Shown here: positions 1-12,000 of the stretch, in pieces | Layout of the letters: every line of letters begins with the position of its first letter | Position numbering within the stretch: position 1 is the first letter of the stretch | From: Hanleya hanleyi | Taxonomy: Eukaryota > Mollusca > Polyplacophora > Lepidopleurida > Hanleyidae | Assembly: GCA_036873755.1 (NCBI GenBank) | Contig: JAVTVY010017265.1 | Coordinates: 1 to 64,000, forward strand | DNA: 64,000 nucleotides | Direction: 5' to 3' | Notes under the pieces: generated by a model | What the model was told of the DNA's origin: nothing | The model's input: only the letters and a program-made list of their open reading frames with translations | Database searches by the model: none | Made by a program: the position numbers and the translations under genes

Positions 1-385
1 TACCAAAAAAGTGACGTCGTCATTTTTCTTCAAAATTTATGCTTTTGCGCAAGGAGAAGTGGGCAAACACTATTTCAGATTAATATTTGATAATTTATCA
101 TGCAGTTTTTTGGGGAAAAATTACATAAATAGAAAATTCGAAAAATCTGACCGAAAAATCGACCAAAAAGGCCTTTTTGAAAATGACGACACTTTGACGT
201 CATCATAGCGGCCATATTGAATGGTTTACATTTTCTGGTAGAGCTTGACCCAAGGGTATAGTACGGTAAATTTCACCCCCCTAGCTCGAGGGATAAGAAA
301 AGTAATTAGGGGGACCGAAATCCCCCCCCCCACCCCCGGCCTCGAGAGGTCCCAAAATGTCCAGACCAGATATGTTTATGCACTT
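1..385 (-). mobile_element. piggyBac-like MITE, truncated by window edge
   Basis: Matches the reverse-oriented copies at 37689-38234 and 49868-50275: the gcaaggagaagtgggcaaa region, the cattttctggtagagcttg region and the G/C homopolymer block with a ccagaccagatatg end. The terminal TTAA has decayed. See the intact copy at 62998-63606 for the family description. Confidence 0.65.
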
Positions 386-886
386 GAACTTATCGACTTG
401 CTGTCGGGGAGGGGACAAAGAATGACCTCTTCCAGTTTCCCAACGATTACAGTTCAGAAAACAGATCTCACAAATCTACCGTGTTCTGGAACAGATTGAC
501 TCATGGAATCATTGAAATCATGGTCAATCAGTGTAAAGAATTGAATTGAATTGAATTGTAAAAGAAAAGCACAGAAAAGCTGACGTCATGCAGATTCTTC
601 TTTCAAACGATCAGTGTTCGGATTGTACTAAACAACACATTTGATAAATTTTCGATACTTAAATGTTCACTTCATTTTATTCGCTTTTGACCGTGTCAAA
701 AATTCAATGAATTGTTTTGACTTACACCAGCCCATGCGCTTTGGTGTAGTAATCTGCTCATGGATCAAGCCGTTTTGAACAACATTGTCGGTTGCTTTGA
801 GGCTAAGGAGACAACTAGTGTCATGTTACAATCGTTGACCGTTTCTCTGTTGCAAAAACTAACTTGTGTCTAGATATATTTATATT
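386..886. other. No gene seen; short GAATT repeat only
   Basis: Beyond a short AATTG/GAATT tract near 538-560, nothing recognisable is visible on either strand. Confidence 0.5.
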
Positions 887-1345
887 CGACCTTTCTTGGA
901 GATTGTTGCTAATGTATAATACCGGTTCGGAGATTGTTGCTAATGGTATTGTACCTGCTCGGTGATTGTTGCTAATGTATAATATCGGTTCGGAGATTGT
1001 TGCTAATGGTATTGTACCTGCTTGGAGATTGTTGCTAATGTATAATACCGGTTCGAAGATTGTTGCTAATGGTATTGTACCTGCTCGGAGATTGTTGCTA
1101 ATGTATAATACCGGTTCGGAGATTGTTGCTAATGGTATTGTACCTGCTCGGAGATTGTTGCTAATGTATAATACCGGTTCGGAGATTGTTGCTAATGGTA
1201 TTATACGTGCTTGGAGATTGTTGCTAATAGTATTATACCTGCTCGGAGATTGGAAGATTGTTGCTAATAGTATTATACCGGCTCGGAGATTGTTGCTAAT
1301 GGTATTGTACCTGCTTGGAGATTGTTACCAATAGTATCATGTAAA
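887..1345. repeat. 63-bp dimeric minisatellite
   Basis: Tandem array of alternating 31- and 32-base half-units sharing GAGATTGTTGCTAATG, one half followed by tataataccggttcg and the other by gtattgtacctgctcg. About seven dimers, with shorter degenerate units at the 3' end. Open in one frame by chance because 63 is divisible by 3; not considered coding. Confidence 0.9.
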
Positions 1346-1476
1346 TAACTTCGTAGGGTCATGGACGATGAACCGTTATAAACAAATGGTGGCTGCTTGT
1401 TTCATTGATATTGAGATAGAATAAGGATGAGATGTATTAAACGTGATCACCTGACCAATTATGGGCGTCAGGTCCA

Positions 1477-1790
1477 ACATTTAATATTCAGTCGTTCACA
1501 AAAAGAATTTTCGCGTTAATAATGCAAAGACCCTTTTCGTACGCCAGTTAGCATGAATTCTAAGTATGCATGAAATGAAACAGAAACACCACAAGTTCAT
1601 GGTAATTTGCAACTATAGCGAAGTGATCAACAATTTTCAATGATGACAGCACGACATTATGATTTTCTTTACATACAATCCTTATCATTGACCAACATCA
1701 TTTATGAAAATGAATTTCCAAGCCGTTTTCTGGAGAACGATGTATCGCAGTTAGGTGCGATGTAAAACACACGATATTTAAACACCCCCT
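1477..1790 (+). repeat. Dispersed repeat family A copy
   Basis: Contains the family landmarks ttcagtcgttcac, caagttcatggtaa, caacaattttcaatgatgacag, gattttctttacat and tttccaagccgttttctgg. The same ordered landmarks recur near 8765, 30170, 45170, 47990, 52500 and 54045. Type of element unknown (no TSD or ORF recognised). Confidence 0.7.
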
Positions 1791-2545
1791 ACCCCGTGTT
1801 AAGCGAAATCAGACAAGGTGTACGCTGCTATCGTATTCTTCCGTCGGTGTATGCCATTTATTACAGAATTTGAGAAACTTTGAATGTAGGCGTTTGATGG
1901 TGGAGTCATGTTTGACAAGTTCCTTCAATATTGTTTTGTGGTGTTGATTGAAATCGTCACAATTTTACACAGGATGTATCAGATGCTATCAGACGAGATA
2001 TGTAAAACCACATTACAAATAATAGGGCCTACACATATAAATTCGAGATAAAATATTACCAATCTCATAAGGTTGACTATTATCTCAAAGAAAACAGATG
2101 CTGCTTGAATAACTCGGTTCTCACTGGATGAATACGAATGCTGGAGGATACAGAAGTGTGTTGCTAGATCCGACAAGACAATGGTTGTAAATTCATGTGT
2201 GAATAGCAGCAAAACGAAGAGTAGTGCCCCTTTTTTCAACGGTAAGATTTTGGTACAGAAATGTCTTTCACATGCGCCACGGGATGTTCATTACCATAAC
2301 GGTATTTAAGATGGCGACAGAAGCTAACAATAAGACAAATTATTCTTCAAAAGAAGATGTCTATAATTAAACCATTACATCAGGCACAAATTACTCCTGA
2401 TTCGTGTTCAGGAACTGAAACATGGCGGTTTTTCCAAGTTTTATATAATCGGGAACCCACTGCTGTATCAATGGGGCTACCTACTTATAACAGGTAAATA
2501 GTATCCGAATAGAAATATGGGAGGGTAGAGAATATAAGCGTCTAA
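1791..2545. other. No recognised feature, downstream of chitin synthase exon 7
   Basis: Probably the intron before the missing C-terminal exon(s). A hydrophobic minus-strand ORF at 1979-2239 was inspected; it has no good acceptor and no family similarity. The last 40 bases before 2590 look like a truncated family A start (attcagccgtcgtccattaaag). Confidence 0.4.
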
Positions 2546-2607
2546 TCCGTCAGTCATAATTCAGCCGTCGTCCATTAAAGAAGACTCATGCTAGATGTTG
2601 TTCTTAC

Positions 2608-3099
2608 CTCTCATTACATCTTTCGTGATGTATATCCCTCCCCCTATAACCACAATGCCTATGTTGACCGCTAGGAGGAGCATCAGAACCATGGTAGAGG
2701 CTGTCTGTAATTTCGTGTAGCGCGAAACGCAGACGACAGTGTAGAGGACGAGAACGAGGCCGTAAATCGGGGTGGTGATGAGAAACGGGATGGATAGGAC
2801 CATGTCCAGACCGGCGGTGAGCATAACAATGGTGGAACCTGGAGACAGTAGCACAACTATGAACATCTGTAACATGTAGAGGATGTACATCAACGAGAAA
2901 CAGGGATTATGCAGAGAGAGACTCCTCAAGTTCTTGGAGACCAGGATGGTGTTGGCCATGTCGGATAAAATCCACCTCCGGCGCTGCTTGAGGAATTCTT
3001 CAAATTTGTCGGGGCAGTGAGTCGTGTTGATGCTGGTAGAAGTGTATTTGAGTCTCCATCCACGCATCATCATCAGCGTACACATCCATCTGTCCTCGC
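2608..3099 (-). CDS. CHS: Chitin synthase exon 7 (EDRW and QRRRW)
   Basis: The acceptor CTCTGATTCAG precedes 3099 and the donor GTAAGAAC starts at 2607. It encodes GEDRWMCTL (catalytic acid), the segment CPDKFEEFLKQRRRW (acceptor/product site, needed for processivity) and three hydrophobic helices (about 30, 24 and 20 residues). It ends in phase 1 at VMR+G, so at least one more exon is required. None of the family's usual C-terminal sequence is visible in 1-2600. Confidence 0.94.
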
Positions 3100-6000
3100 C
3101 TGAATCAGAGAAAGCAGAGTTGGTATTGAGATCAATAGATGGCATCATGGATGATATGCCATCGTTTCGAAATTATAACAGCTACTACCCAAGAAAATGT
3201 TCAATTGATATATTGCCTTGTTCTCTGCTACACTGTGGTGGCAGCAGCTACCTTGGCACGTCTGGTGAGTTTTCCATGCTACTTATCGTAGAAATGTAGA
3301 TGGCAAAGATTTTTCAATCAAGGGAGGTAACCCATATGGACAAAACTACTTTTGCCTAATCTGCTGTTCCTGACGTTCAATTAATTTTACACGGAATTTA
3401 GTTTAACATTCTTCAGACATGAAACACTATTCAAATATTTCATTGCAAAGTAGGTTGGAATTATATCATCTTTTGCAAGTTAAGCGGAAAGACCAATCGA
3501 CCGTCTAGTTCCCGAAAGTAATAATTCAGAATTATGATGGAGACTACAGTATGTGGCATCATTTCACAACATGACCCAATCTAGGTAAACCAAGATGGTA
3601 AATCAGGGGAATACCATCTAGACGTAACGCTATGAAAACTTCGTGCAAAATGTTCGCCGATGTTCTACGAGATCCCATAACCATTTCAACCTTTTCGCTC
3701 TGACAATGATTGACGTTTACTTCAAGGAGATTAACATCTTCGCACGGCACAATCTTTTGATATTTTCTACCCCTAACAAAGCCAGACTTTTCGGCGGGAG
3801 TAAACTCTTTGATGTTTACGGACCCTGCCGGGAAATGATGCCATATTTGGAAACTGTTTCGGGATAATGTTTATATATTAGACCACGAGCTACCGTGTGT
3901 AATTACTGTGGGCGTGATTTTGAAATAGTTACAACCAGTTATCCATCTGATTGGCTAACAATAGTAGTTTCAACTCGCACGGGATTTATATAGGGCTGAA
4001 TTCAGATATAATATTCCGTGATATTATATCTGAGTTTACTGAGATTGAACATGACCCTCTGTTTACATGAACACGGAATACACCCTTATCATGATTGGTA
4101 CTTTATGTGACGTAGAATGGACATTGAGGGCTCCCACCAGTTCCCTAAGACATACCTGTGTCTTTGATGAACACATCAAAGGCTCTGTCGGTTGGTTTCT
4201 CGTACTCCACCAAGGCTTGTTCCAAAGCATTCGCTCGATACAAGCTAAAACAGCCGGGACAACACATTACTGATCCGATAACATTCTGTGCGCTCTTTAT
4301 CATCCAGAAATCTGGAGAAAAAAAAACAACGTTTGTCAAATATTATAATATTGTAATAATAGAACTCATTTATTCGCCTATATTCGCGCTGTTTGTATTT
4401 TGAATGGCGCAATATATCAGAGCATGGAAAAGTCATCATGGCCGGCCTTTCTATTTTTCATTTTGACGTTATCAGTAGTTCCGGCCACCATTCAGAAAAC
4501 GTATAAGGCATGCATCAGCAGCATCAAAATCATATTTATTGAGCTATGATGTGGGTGAACCAGGTTTTATCGTTAGCGTCTCATAATTAGATGACATAAA
4601 TTCTGGAAAGTCAAGGAATTCCTCTCATTCAAATACTTATCAATGATTTGAATTTGTCGAGAAGAACATTCAATTGCATCTCAATCATCATTGGGTATGT
4701 TCTATCCTTATTGCCTTATTGCATGATAACTACTGTAGCTGTGAGGTCAGATATCCAAAAACAATGTGTACAAATTACATTAAATTACATTAAATGGCGG
4801 GTATTGGATATACATAGTGGACGACTAACTAAAACTTTAACACACAACACACAGCTATGGCGCCATTATGGTGACGACGTGATCACAACCATGGTATCAT
4901 ACCCTGTCATAACCTAGCAGACACAGGTGTACACAATATTTTCACCAAAAGGAATGTTGGTGTGTAGCATTTCTGTTCAGGTATCGTATAACTTAATTCC
5001 CATCCCATTACACATGTTTCCTATCATGCGTAATTTGACAAATCTGAACATTTAGTTCTTTAAGTGTTAGAGAAAGCTAGTAATCTAATCCCCTGGACTA
5101 TACTCGGCAAAGAAAGTCGATTTTTCCTGAATATTCCTACCTTTGGCATACTCGAACATTTGAAACCAGACGATTGGTCCGTTTTTCTTCCCTACGGGAC
5201 ATGTTCGTCCGCAAGCCCCGCCCAGACGTTTGTCTTGGTTACACGTCTCAAGGACAGAAAGTAGACTTGAATCTTTAAACTCCATGTCGGCATCCGTGGC
5301 CAGGATGTACGTCTGATCATCGATGACGTCATCATCTGGCATATCATACCTTCTTTCTTCGGCGATTGATCCAGAAATCGTGAAAATATTATTTGAGCTG
5401 TTGTTACGCGTGATAACATCAATTCTTTGACTAGTATTATCTGATGTGGGATCAGACATATCTTCTACAACAATGGAAACTTGGGAAAAGACGGCAACTG
5501 GTTCGTTAGCGTCGCTGGTTTTGCCAAGTTCAGAGTTCCTGTCACTCTGGTCTATTATATCAGGACTGCCGTCGTCCACTTGCGCTCCTGGTACTTGCTG
5601 ATGATTATCATCCTGGAAGCCCGGGTTAGTAATACCCAGGTCATCTCTGGGTGATTCATTCTCACGGAGAGTCTTATTGTCACATTCATAGGTACTATTT
5701 TGTTTCACATCACCATCGCTCGCGCCTTCTGGTGGACTGCTTTTATTCTGGTTAGACGATTCCGAGGATAGAGACGACTGCTCGTCCCCCATTTCTATAC
5801 CCTGATCTATACTGGTGGCGGAACCTCTCCGTCCTTGTTGCTCCAGGGTTTTCAACGCCTCCTCTTCCAGCTTAGAATTCCTGCTTATGGCATCGAGACT
5901 GGCGAGTGATGCCGAATAACGGATCGGTATTTCATCGATACAGATTGTGTCCAATGTACTGACACTGGCATTTTTGCGAATCTTGTAAAAGTCGGTCCCA

Positions 6001-9000
6001 CCATCTAATTCTACAATCTCCCATCTCTCCCTACTTTTCCTAACCCGATAGTTCAGAATATATTTCATATACATCACTTGGCTCCAACGTTTCTTTGGTT
6101 TGAACTTGTTCGAATCTTTGAGATGAACGAAGAAAGGCATATTTCCAGGAAGGACCCACTGCAGCTGTAACCCGTATGGCGTCTCGGATGTCACACAGTC
6201 TAATTTGTGAACTTCCAGTTTAGATTCTAGTAAATACAGTAATTGGAGCGCAAATTCTGTAAGCTTGCGTGTCTTGGCACCGTTGTCAAGAAAAAGATGA
6301 GACTCAAGATATACGTTATTAAGACGCTTGGAAAGGGCCAATCTTTGGATACTAGAGAGCAGTCTCTCCATTTCATAGTCTGCTTCTCGGTACATCGTCG
6401 TGCAGATGAACACCCGACTTGTCTTGGTATTCGGTGTTTCCGCCATTTCGTCTTCTTCGTCGCCATCGCTTTTATGGATTCCATCGTGTTTGTAGCTCAG
6501 CATACTTTGTTGTTCAAGAAACACATTGTTCCAAGTGCGACTGATGAAGCTTTCGTGTCTGGGTTTCATGCAAACTTTGGATGATTTTTGTAGCTTTACG
6601 CCGAACAACAGAAATGGAATCATCCAACCCACGCCTGCTAGGATTAACGCTATGTAAGAATGAGTAGTAAATGAACAAATATGCACTGAGGATGAGGGGA
6701 AAATAGAGTGAACACACAGGTATATACAAACCCCACATGCCGCGGGGGTGCTTATTATGGCTGGTACGGTGACTCCAGCAAAGGGGACACAGGAGTAAGC
6801 GGATATCGAAGACACACAAAAGCTTCCAAGCGCGCAGAAACAGACGATAATAACTGGATAAAATAAGGATGGTTCGTAGACGAATCGAAGTCCCTCTATT
6901 AATCCATATGCGGCGCCTTCGAATGGCACATCTTTATAGTTCATCATAACAACTACCATTGTGCCCAAAACCAGAGCGGGAAGTTTGAAGAGCATGTAGA
7001 CCATGGCTCCGCGGTTCCTACCTTCGTACGAACCGTCAGCTGAGCGGAGGGTAAACAGTTGAATGGAAGGACACCAAACGAACGAGAGGGTCAGTATGGA
7101 GGACACGAAACAGACGGCCTGGGATATCTTTATCACAGACTGCATTGTTAAGATACACGCGATAACGAAAAGAAAAACAACTCCCAATAAAGCAATCGAA
7201 ACCATCAAACATCTTTTCGTCAGACTTGACTTCGTTCTCTTGACGATTTCTTCATCACCGGTCTGTGATCCCGGGAATATTACCTTTTGCTGAAATGAAC
7301 AGAGGACGTCATGAATTGAGATGACAAGATAAGTATAAGAGGTGTAACTCGAGCATTCACAGGAGACTATACAGCCATTGGTAGGTTAGTGCATTTTTAT
7401 CCTATTTTCTTATTATTATTTTTTCTATATTAGTCCGTAGACCGTAAAGGTTCTCGGAATTATGACGCGTTCAAATACAAGCGTGTCAATAGAAGAGTGT
7501 GATTCGACATTCAATAGCTAACCGTCGTCCTGGAAATATTTCCGCATCCATAATCGAAATACCTAATGGTCTTGAAACCTGATGACGTTGCCCCCTACAT
7601 CCATGACAATAAAATACCACTTCTATCCCTTGATGCAATGCAGGCCCCCAACATCCATGACAATTAAACGGCAGGTGCGGATTGTTATACAATTCAATTA
7701 GCCTGTCACCTCTCTCATGTAACACGACATCAACTTAATTGCCAGCGCGAGGTTCCTGAGCTGGCACAGTCGGAAGGGCAAGCTTTAATATGGTGTATCA
7801 GGTTACATATAGGACTTCACGCCTTGCGGCTCATGTATTTTGCATTGACAATGACAATTTAATAGGTTTCGTGTTACATAAGCGATGTTAGATTTCTTAG
7901 TGTTCACGTGTCATACAGATGAATGAATACACAATTCACCACGTGACTGAGAGATATATAATACGTCATCAGGGGTTGGGACCATTCATAAGACAATATT
8001 GTCACCAAACTTAAATGCAGGTATGAAAAATATTGAAACACAATATGGTTTCTTGCAAGAGCGAAGTGACTAATGTTTCCAATGATACCATAAATCTTGA
8101 AGAAGGTAGTATCAATGTGAACTGATTAATATATCACGTTAATTATTTCAGTGATATATCTATAACCGGATTCCTACCGCCCTGTGTCAGATAAATATAC
8201 ACAATAATCAATTTGCTTCGGATAATACCTTTCTCTTCTGGTTCCACGAGCGTAAGGCATTCTGTAAGAACAGCACGGACCCCAGCACAGGAACGAGCAC
8301 ATAGCTTGGCACATGTGGTGCTACCTCGAAGGCAAAAACGGTGAGACTGGAGGCTTCCAATAGTCCGGACAAAATACCCTATATGGATCAGATAAAGTAT
8401 CCAAATCAGCCAAATGTATGGAGGATAGTGATATCTCTCACACAGAATTTACTGTGTTTTTTATGATTTAATAAAGTTTTCGCACATCAGAGAATGAGAC
8501 CACCGAATCGTTTTTCGATGATGTTCCTCAGCATAGGGAACCCCTCGACTCGGATTAACACGTGGTTGGAAAATGGGAAAAAAAATAACAAAAAACTATA
8601 TTATTTTGATAAATACGAACATGATTTCCCCATATTATCTGATAGCTCGTAAATGACTTTGTCCATTGTCTCTATGTATTCATGTATATGTAACAACGTG
8701 TTCACTGTAGACCAGATCAACATCTTCCAGTCAGATTGATTGACGGTCTATATAGCAAGCCTCAGACCCGACATTCAATATTCAGCCGTCGTACATAAGA
8801 GAGTTTCCGTGTCATAGTCAAAAGACGTATAACACCAATTCCAAATATGTATGAAAAAAAAATATCTGAATGAATTTCCAAGTCGTTTTCGCTAGTATTT
8901 ATCTTAGTCACGCTCATTTAATCTCAATAATCCCTTGTACCCTTTCCTTGTAAACTACCAGAACTGGCCAAGGAACACTTTTTGAGCAAATCTATTTTCA

Positions 9001-12000
9001 TTATTATGACATCGTCTTCAATAATTATTTCTAGGCTTTAAAACTGCTGTTACTTGTAATAATAATAAGATTTATTAGCTGAACGTCACGCGCAAATGAT
9101 TTATTTCTGAGTGAACGTAACAGGTGCACACTATGCTACATTTTTTTAGATCGTTACTGAGGTAGTATTCCATGTTCCAGGTCAGACAGTATCCGAATTT
9201 TTCATCATGAATTCCCACACCTGGGCACAGTCTCACACAAACACGTATATCAGGCTGGAGAAACAAAGGCGGTATCACGTTCAGCACACACAGTAACAAA
9301 GTCCAGGTACAGCCTTTCGGAATTAAGGGCACGCGGAATGTGTTAAGGATGAATACGTGGAAGCAACATGACAGTCAACCCAGGGCAAAGGTTGCACCCG
9401 GGAACTAGCGGAATTATTATCGCCACTTCAAATTAAGCGTCTTATGCATGGGTAATATAATGTTTATGATAGAAATGTTAATTATATTGAAAATTGTCCT
9501 TGGGTTGAAATAGAAAGCACCATTTCTCAGTTAAACGTACACGATAATTTGATATGTGACGGAATTTGTTTAGACCAGACCTAACAAGTAAAGAACATAT
9601 AGAATTACAAATTTTTATTTTTCATCTGGGGAATGAATTTCTGACTGGGTCATAGATTTATCACGCCAGTATGAAGAAATTGGTAGATGTGCTGAGAGGT
9701 TTTGTTCGCTCAGTAATGTCGAATGCCGAATAATAGAAGATATACTCTTGCCTCGGGTATTGACGCTGGACAGGTTATTCGTGTAAACTGGTTAAGGACA
9801 GCTGGAAGGACAATCAAGCTAAAGAAAAACGTTTATGAACAGATGATGTGCATGGGGCACTGACGGTCCAAGAATAGAACACTTGTGAATAAATGTGGTT
9901 AATGATTCCTTAATCTGTTGACTTATATTTGGGATTATTTTGCCATATTTGTAAAATACCTCCACTTTTTGATAAACCTGTTATTCATTCATGATACTTA
10001 CAGCTAGAATAGCTCCCACAGCGGGCCATTGTCTGATTTGACCTTGGACAAGAAATGAGGTGTTCCACAAGAGGACGAGAAACCCGAATAACTCCGGCAG
10101 CAGAAGGAGACTTGCAATAGCTGAATACCTGAATATGGAAGAAATTACATTTGTTAAATGTACACCGCACTGCGGTGGTCTAATGGTAGAGCGTCGGCCT
10201 CGTAAGCGCTAGGTACTGGGTTCGATCCCAGGCCGGGTCATACCAAGGACTTGAAAAATGGAACTTGTTGCTTCCTCGCTTACGCTCAGCATTAAGAGGA
10301 TAGAACAAGGACTGGTTCGCTCGGTGTCAGTATAATGTGACTGAGTGGGGTGTCATGTCTGCCTACGGCATGATATTTCGGTGGGACAGCACTATAAAAT
10401 GGCAGCATTAGATCTGCTCTGTTACAAGTAGTGTTGTGTTCAGATACCTCAGAATAGGATAAAAGTAAACAAACAATTGATAACTGTCAAAACAGAAGCA
10501 TTTATGCGTATTACTAGCCGATCCAAAGTGGAATAAGTCTAAGGAAACAAGTGAGTCTGTCAGATTCAACGGTTGGATTCCTTGAGCTGAAGAGTATATT
10601 TGTCGTCCCCCCAATTCATCCCTATTCCCTTCCTGCTAAGAAGACCTTATAAATGCCTTGGAGTTCAACCCAATAAATTTCCCATCTCCACCCCAATTCT
10701 CCAACCCCACCCCCTCCAGGACATAGAAAAGGCTACATTTAACTATTTTACGTCTACTATATAAAAAAATATGACCCCCGAGTTTCATTTCATATTACAC
10801 CATTTCTGCTTCATGGTGAATTAAAGAATATTTGATTGTGGGAAATAATCAAATGAACCTTAAGCATGGAACCAGGTTCATTATCCTACCAATTCAGTGA
10901 TACGGAATACATATACAACTGATGCAATCTGGTGACCTCCTATTTCTTCAGTGCTCATTTTTTCCGCTATTACTGAAAGATTAAGCGCAATTGTACTGTT
11001 AGAAAGGAACGTGATCTACCCCGCAATGACATGTAAAGCCTTTATATTTGCAACTGAGGTTGATGGATATAGTCATTATAATACTTTATCATCATATGCG
11101 AATCACACACATATATCCCATATAAAATTCGTAGATTTAAATGTACCTCGAAATAATTGCAATGAACATGAACAGCTGCAGTAAAAACGCGGCTGAGATA
11201 CCACGATTACGTCTTAGAATCCTCCGTGTTCTAATATTCTTCCATTTACAATGTTTTCCCTATGTAACTTGTTGAGGCATTTTCTCCCTCAGAGACCTCG
11301 ATGCGTACCCATTAAGATGAGATGAGTTAATTATTTGAGCTAATCATATAATCACAGCTTCCAAGCTACCGTATCTAATTCCGCTCAAGTCGATACTAGC
11401 GGCCGTGTGGTTACTTCATAATTTCCACATGAACACCTGCAATAAAGGCGCGGCTGAGATACCAATGCTACGTCTTGGAAACCTCCGTATTCTAGTCTGA
11501 ATGTGAGGTTTCGAGGGAGGCTTTCTATTGGAGTCATATCATTGCTCTGTAGTCGCCAGACGTCAATTTTTCTCACCTCTCGCATATTCTAATAACTCAG
11601 AAATGTCCCACTAATTGAGAGGATGATCACACGCTAACCTCCCCTTCTTCAAATCACCTCCTATATCAGTTACTGAGAATTGTGTACGTATCTGTTACTA
11701 ATTTCCATGCCCAGTGACCTAATTACAAATTATAGTGTTTATCGTCGACGTGATGTTAGAGAATGGGTTTGGATTTAATTTCCAGTTTAAAACTCACCAT
11801 TGTTCAGCGTATACGAGCTGACTTCCCTTCAACGCCAGGAGGTATATCAGGAATACTTTATTGGTCACCAGTAGAGCGGTGTTCAGGAGACAGAATAGGA
11901 TCCCTAGGAAAACCTGGAATAAGAAAAAATACCAACGAACAGATTAGCAATGAGCTAAGTCCGTGCATGAGGTTTCCACATCCATAGAAAATATAGTAGT

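Noticed and set aside
966..1334. 122-residue repetitive ORF
   Set aside because: A 63-base minisatellite stays open in one frame by arithmetic; no start context or domain.
1979..2239. Hydrophobic minus-strand ORF as the missing C-terminal exon of the chitin synthase
   Set aside because: Lacks a polypyrimidine acceptor and does not resemble the family's C-terminal helices or the WGTRE-type end.
2390..2495. Open segment after a possible TAG acceptor that would join exon 7 in phase
   Set aside because: Reads SPIDTAVGSRLYKTW then a stop; not hydrophobic where a membrane helix is expected, and the acceptor is weak.
3559..3750. Extra chitin synthase exon between exons 6 and 7
   Set aside because: Exons 6 and 7 already join in phase to give the expected KDT-GEDRW; the ORF has no family similarity.
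10165..10241. Functional tRNA gene
   Set aside because: Acceptor stem does not pair and the sequence continues into a SINE body.
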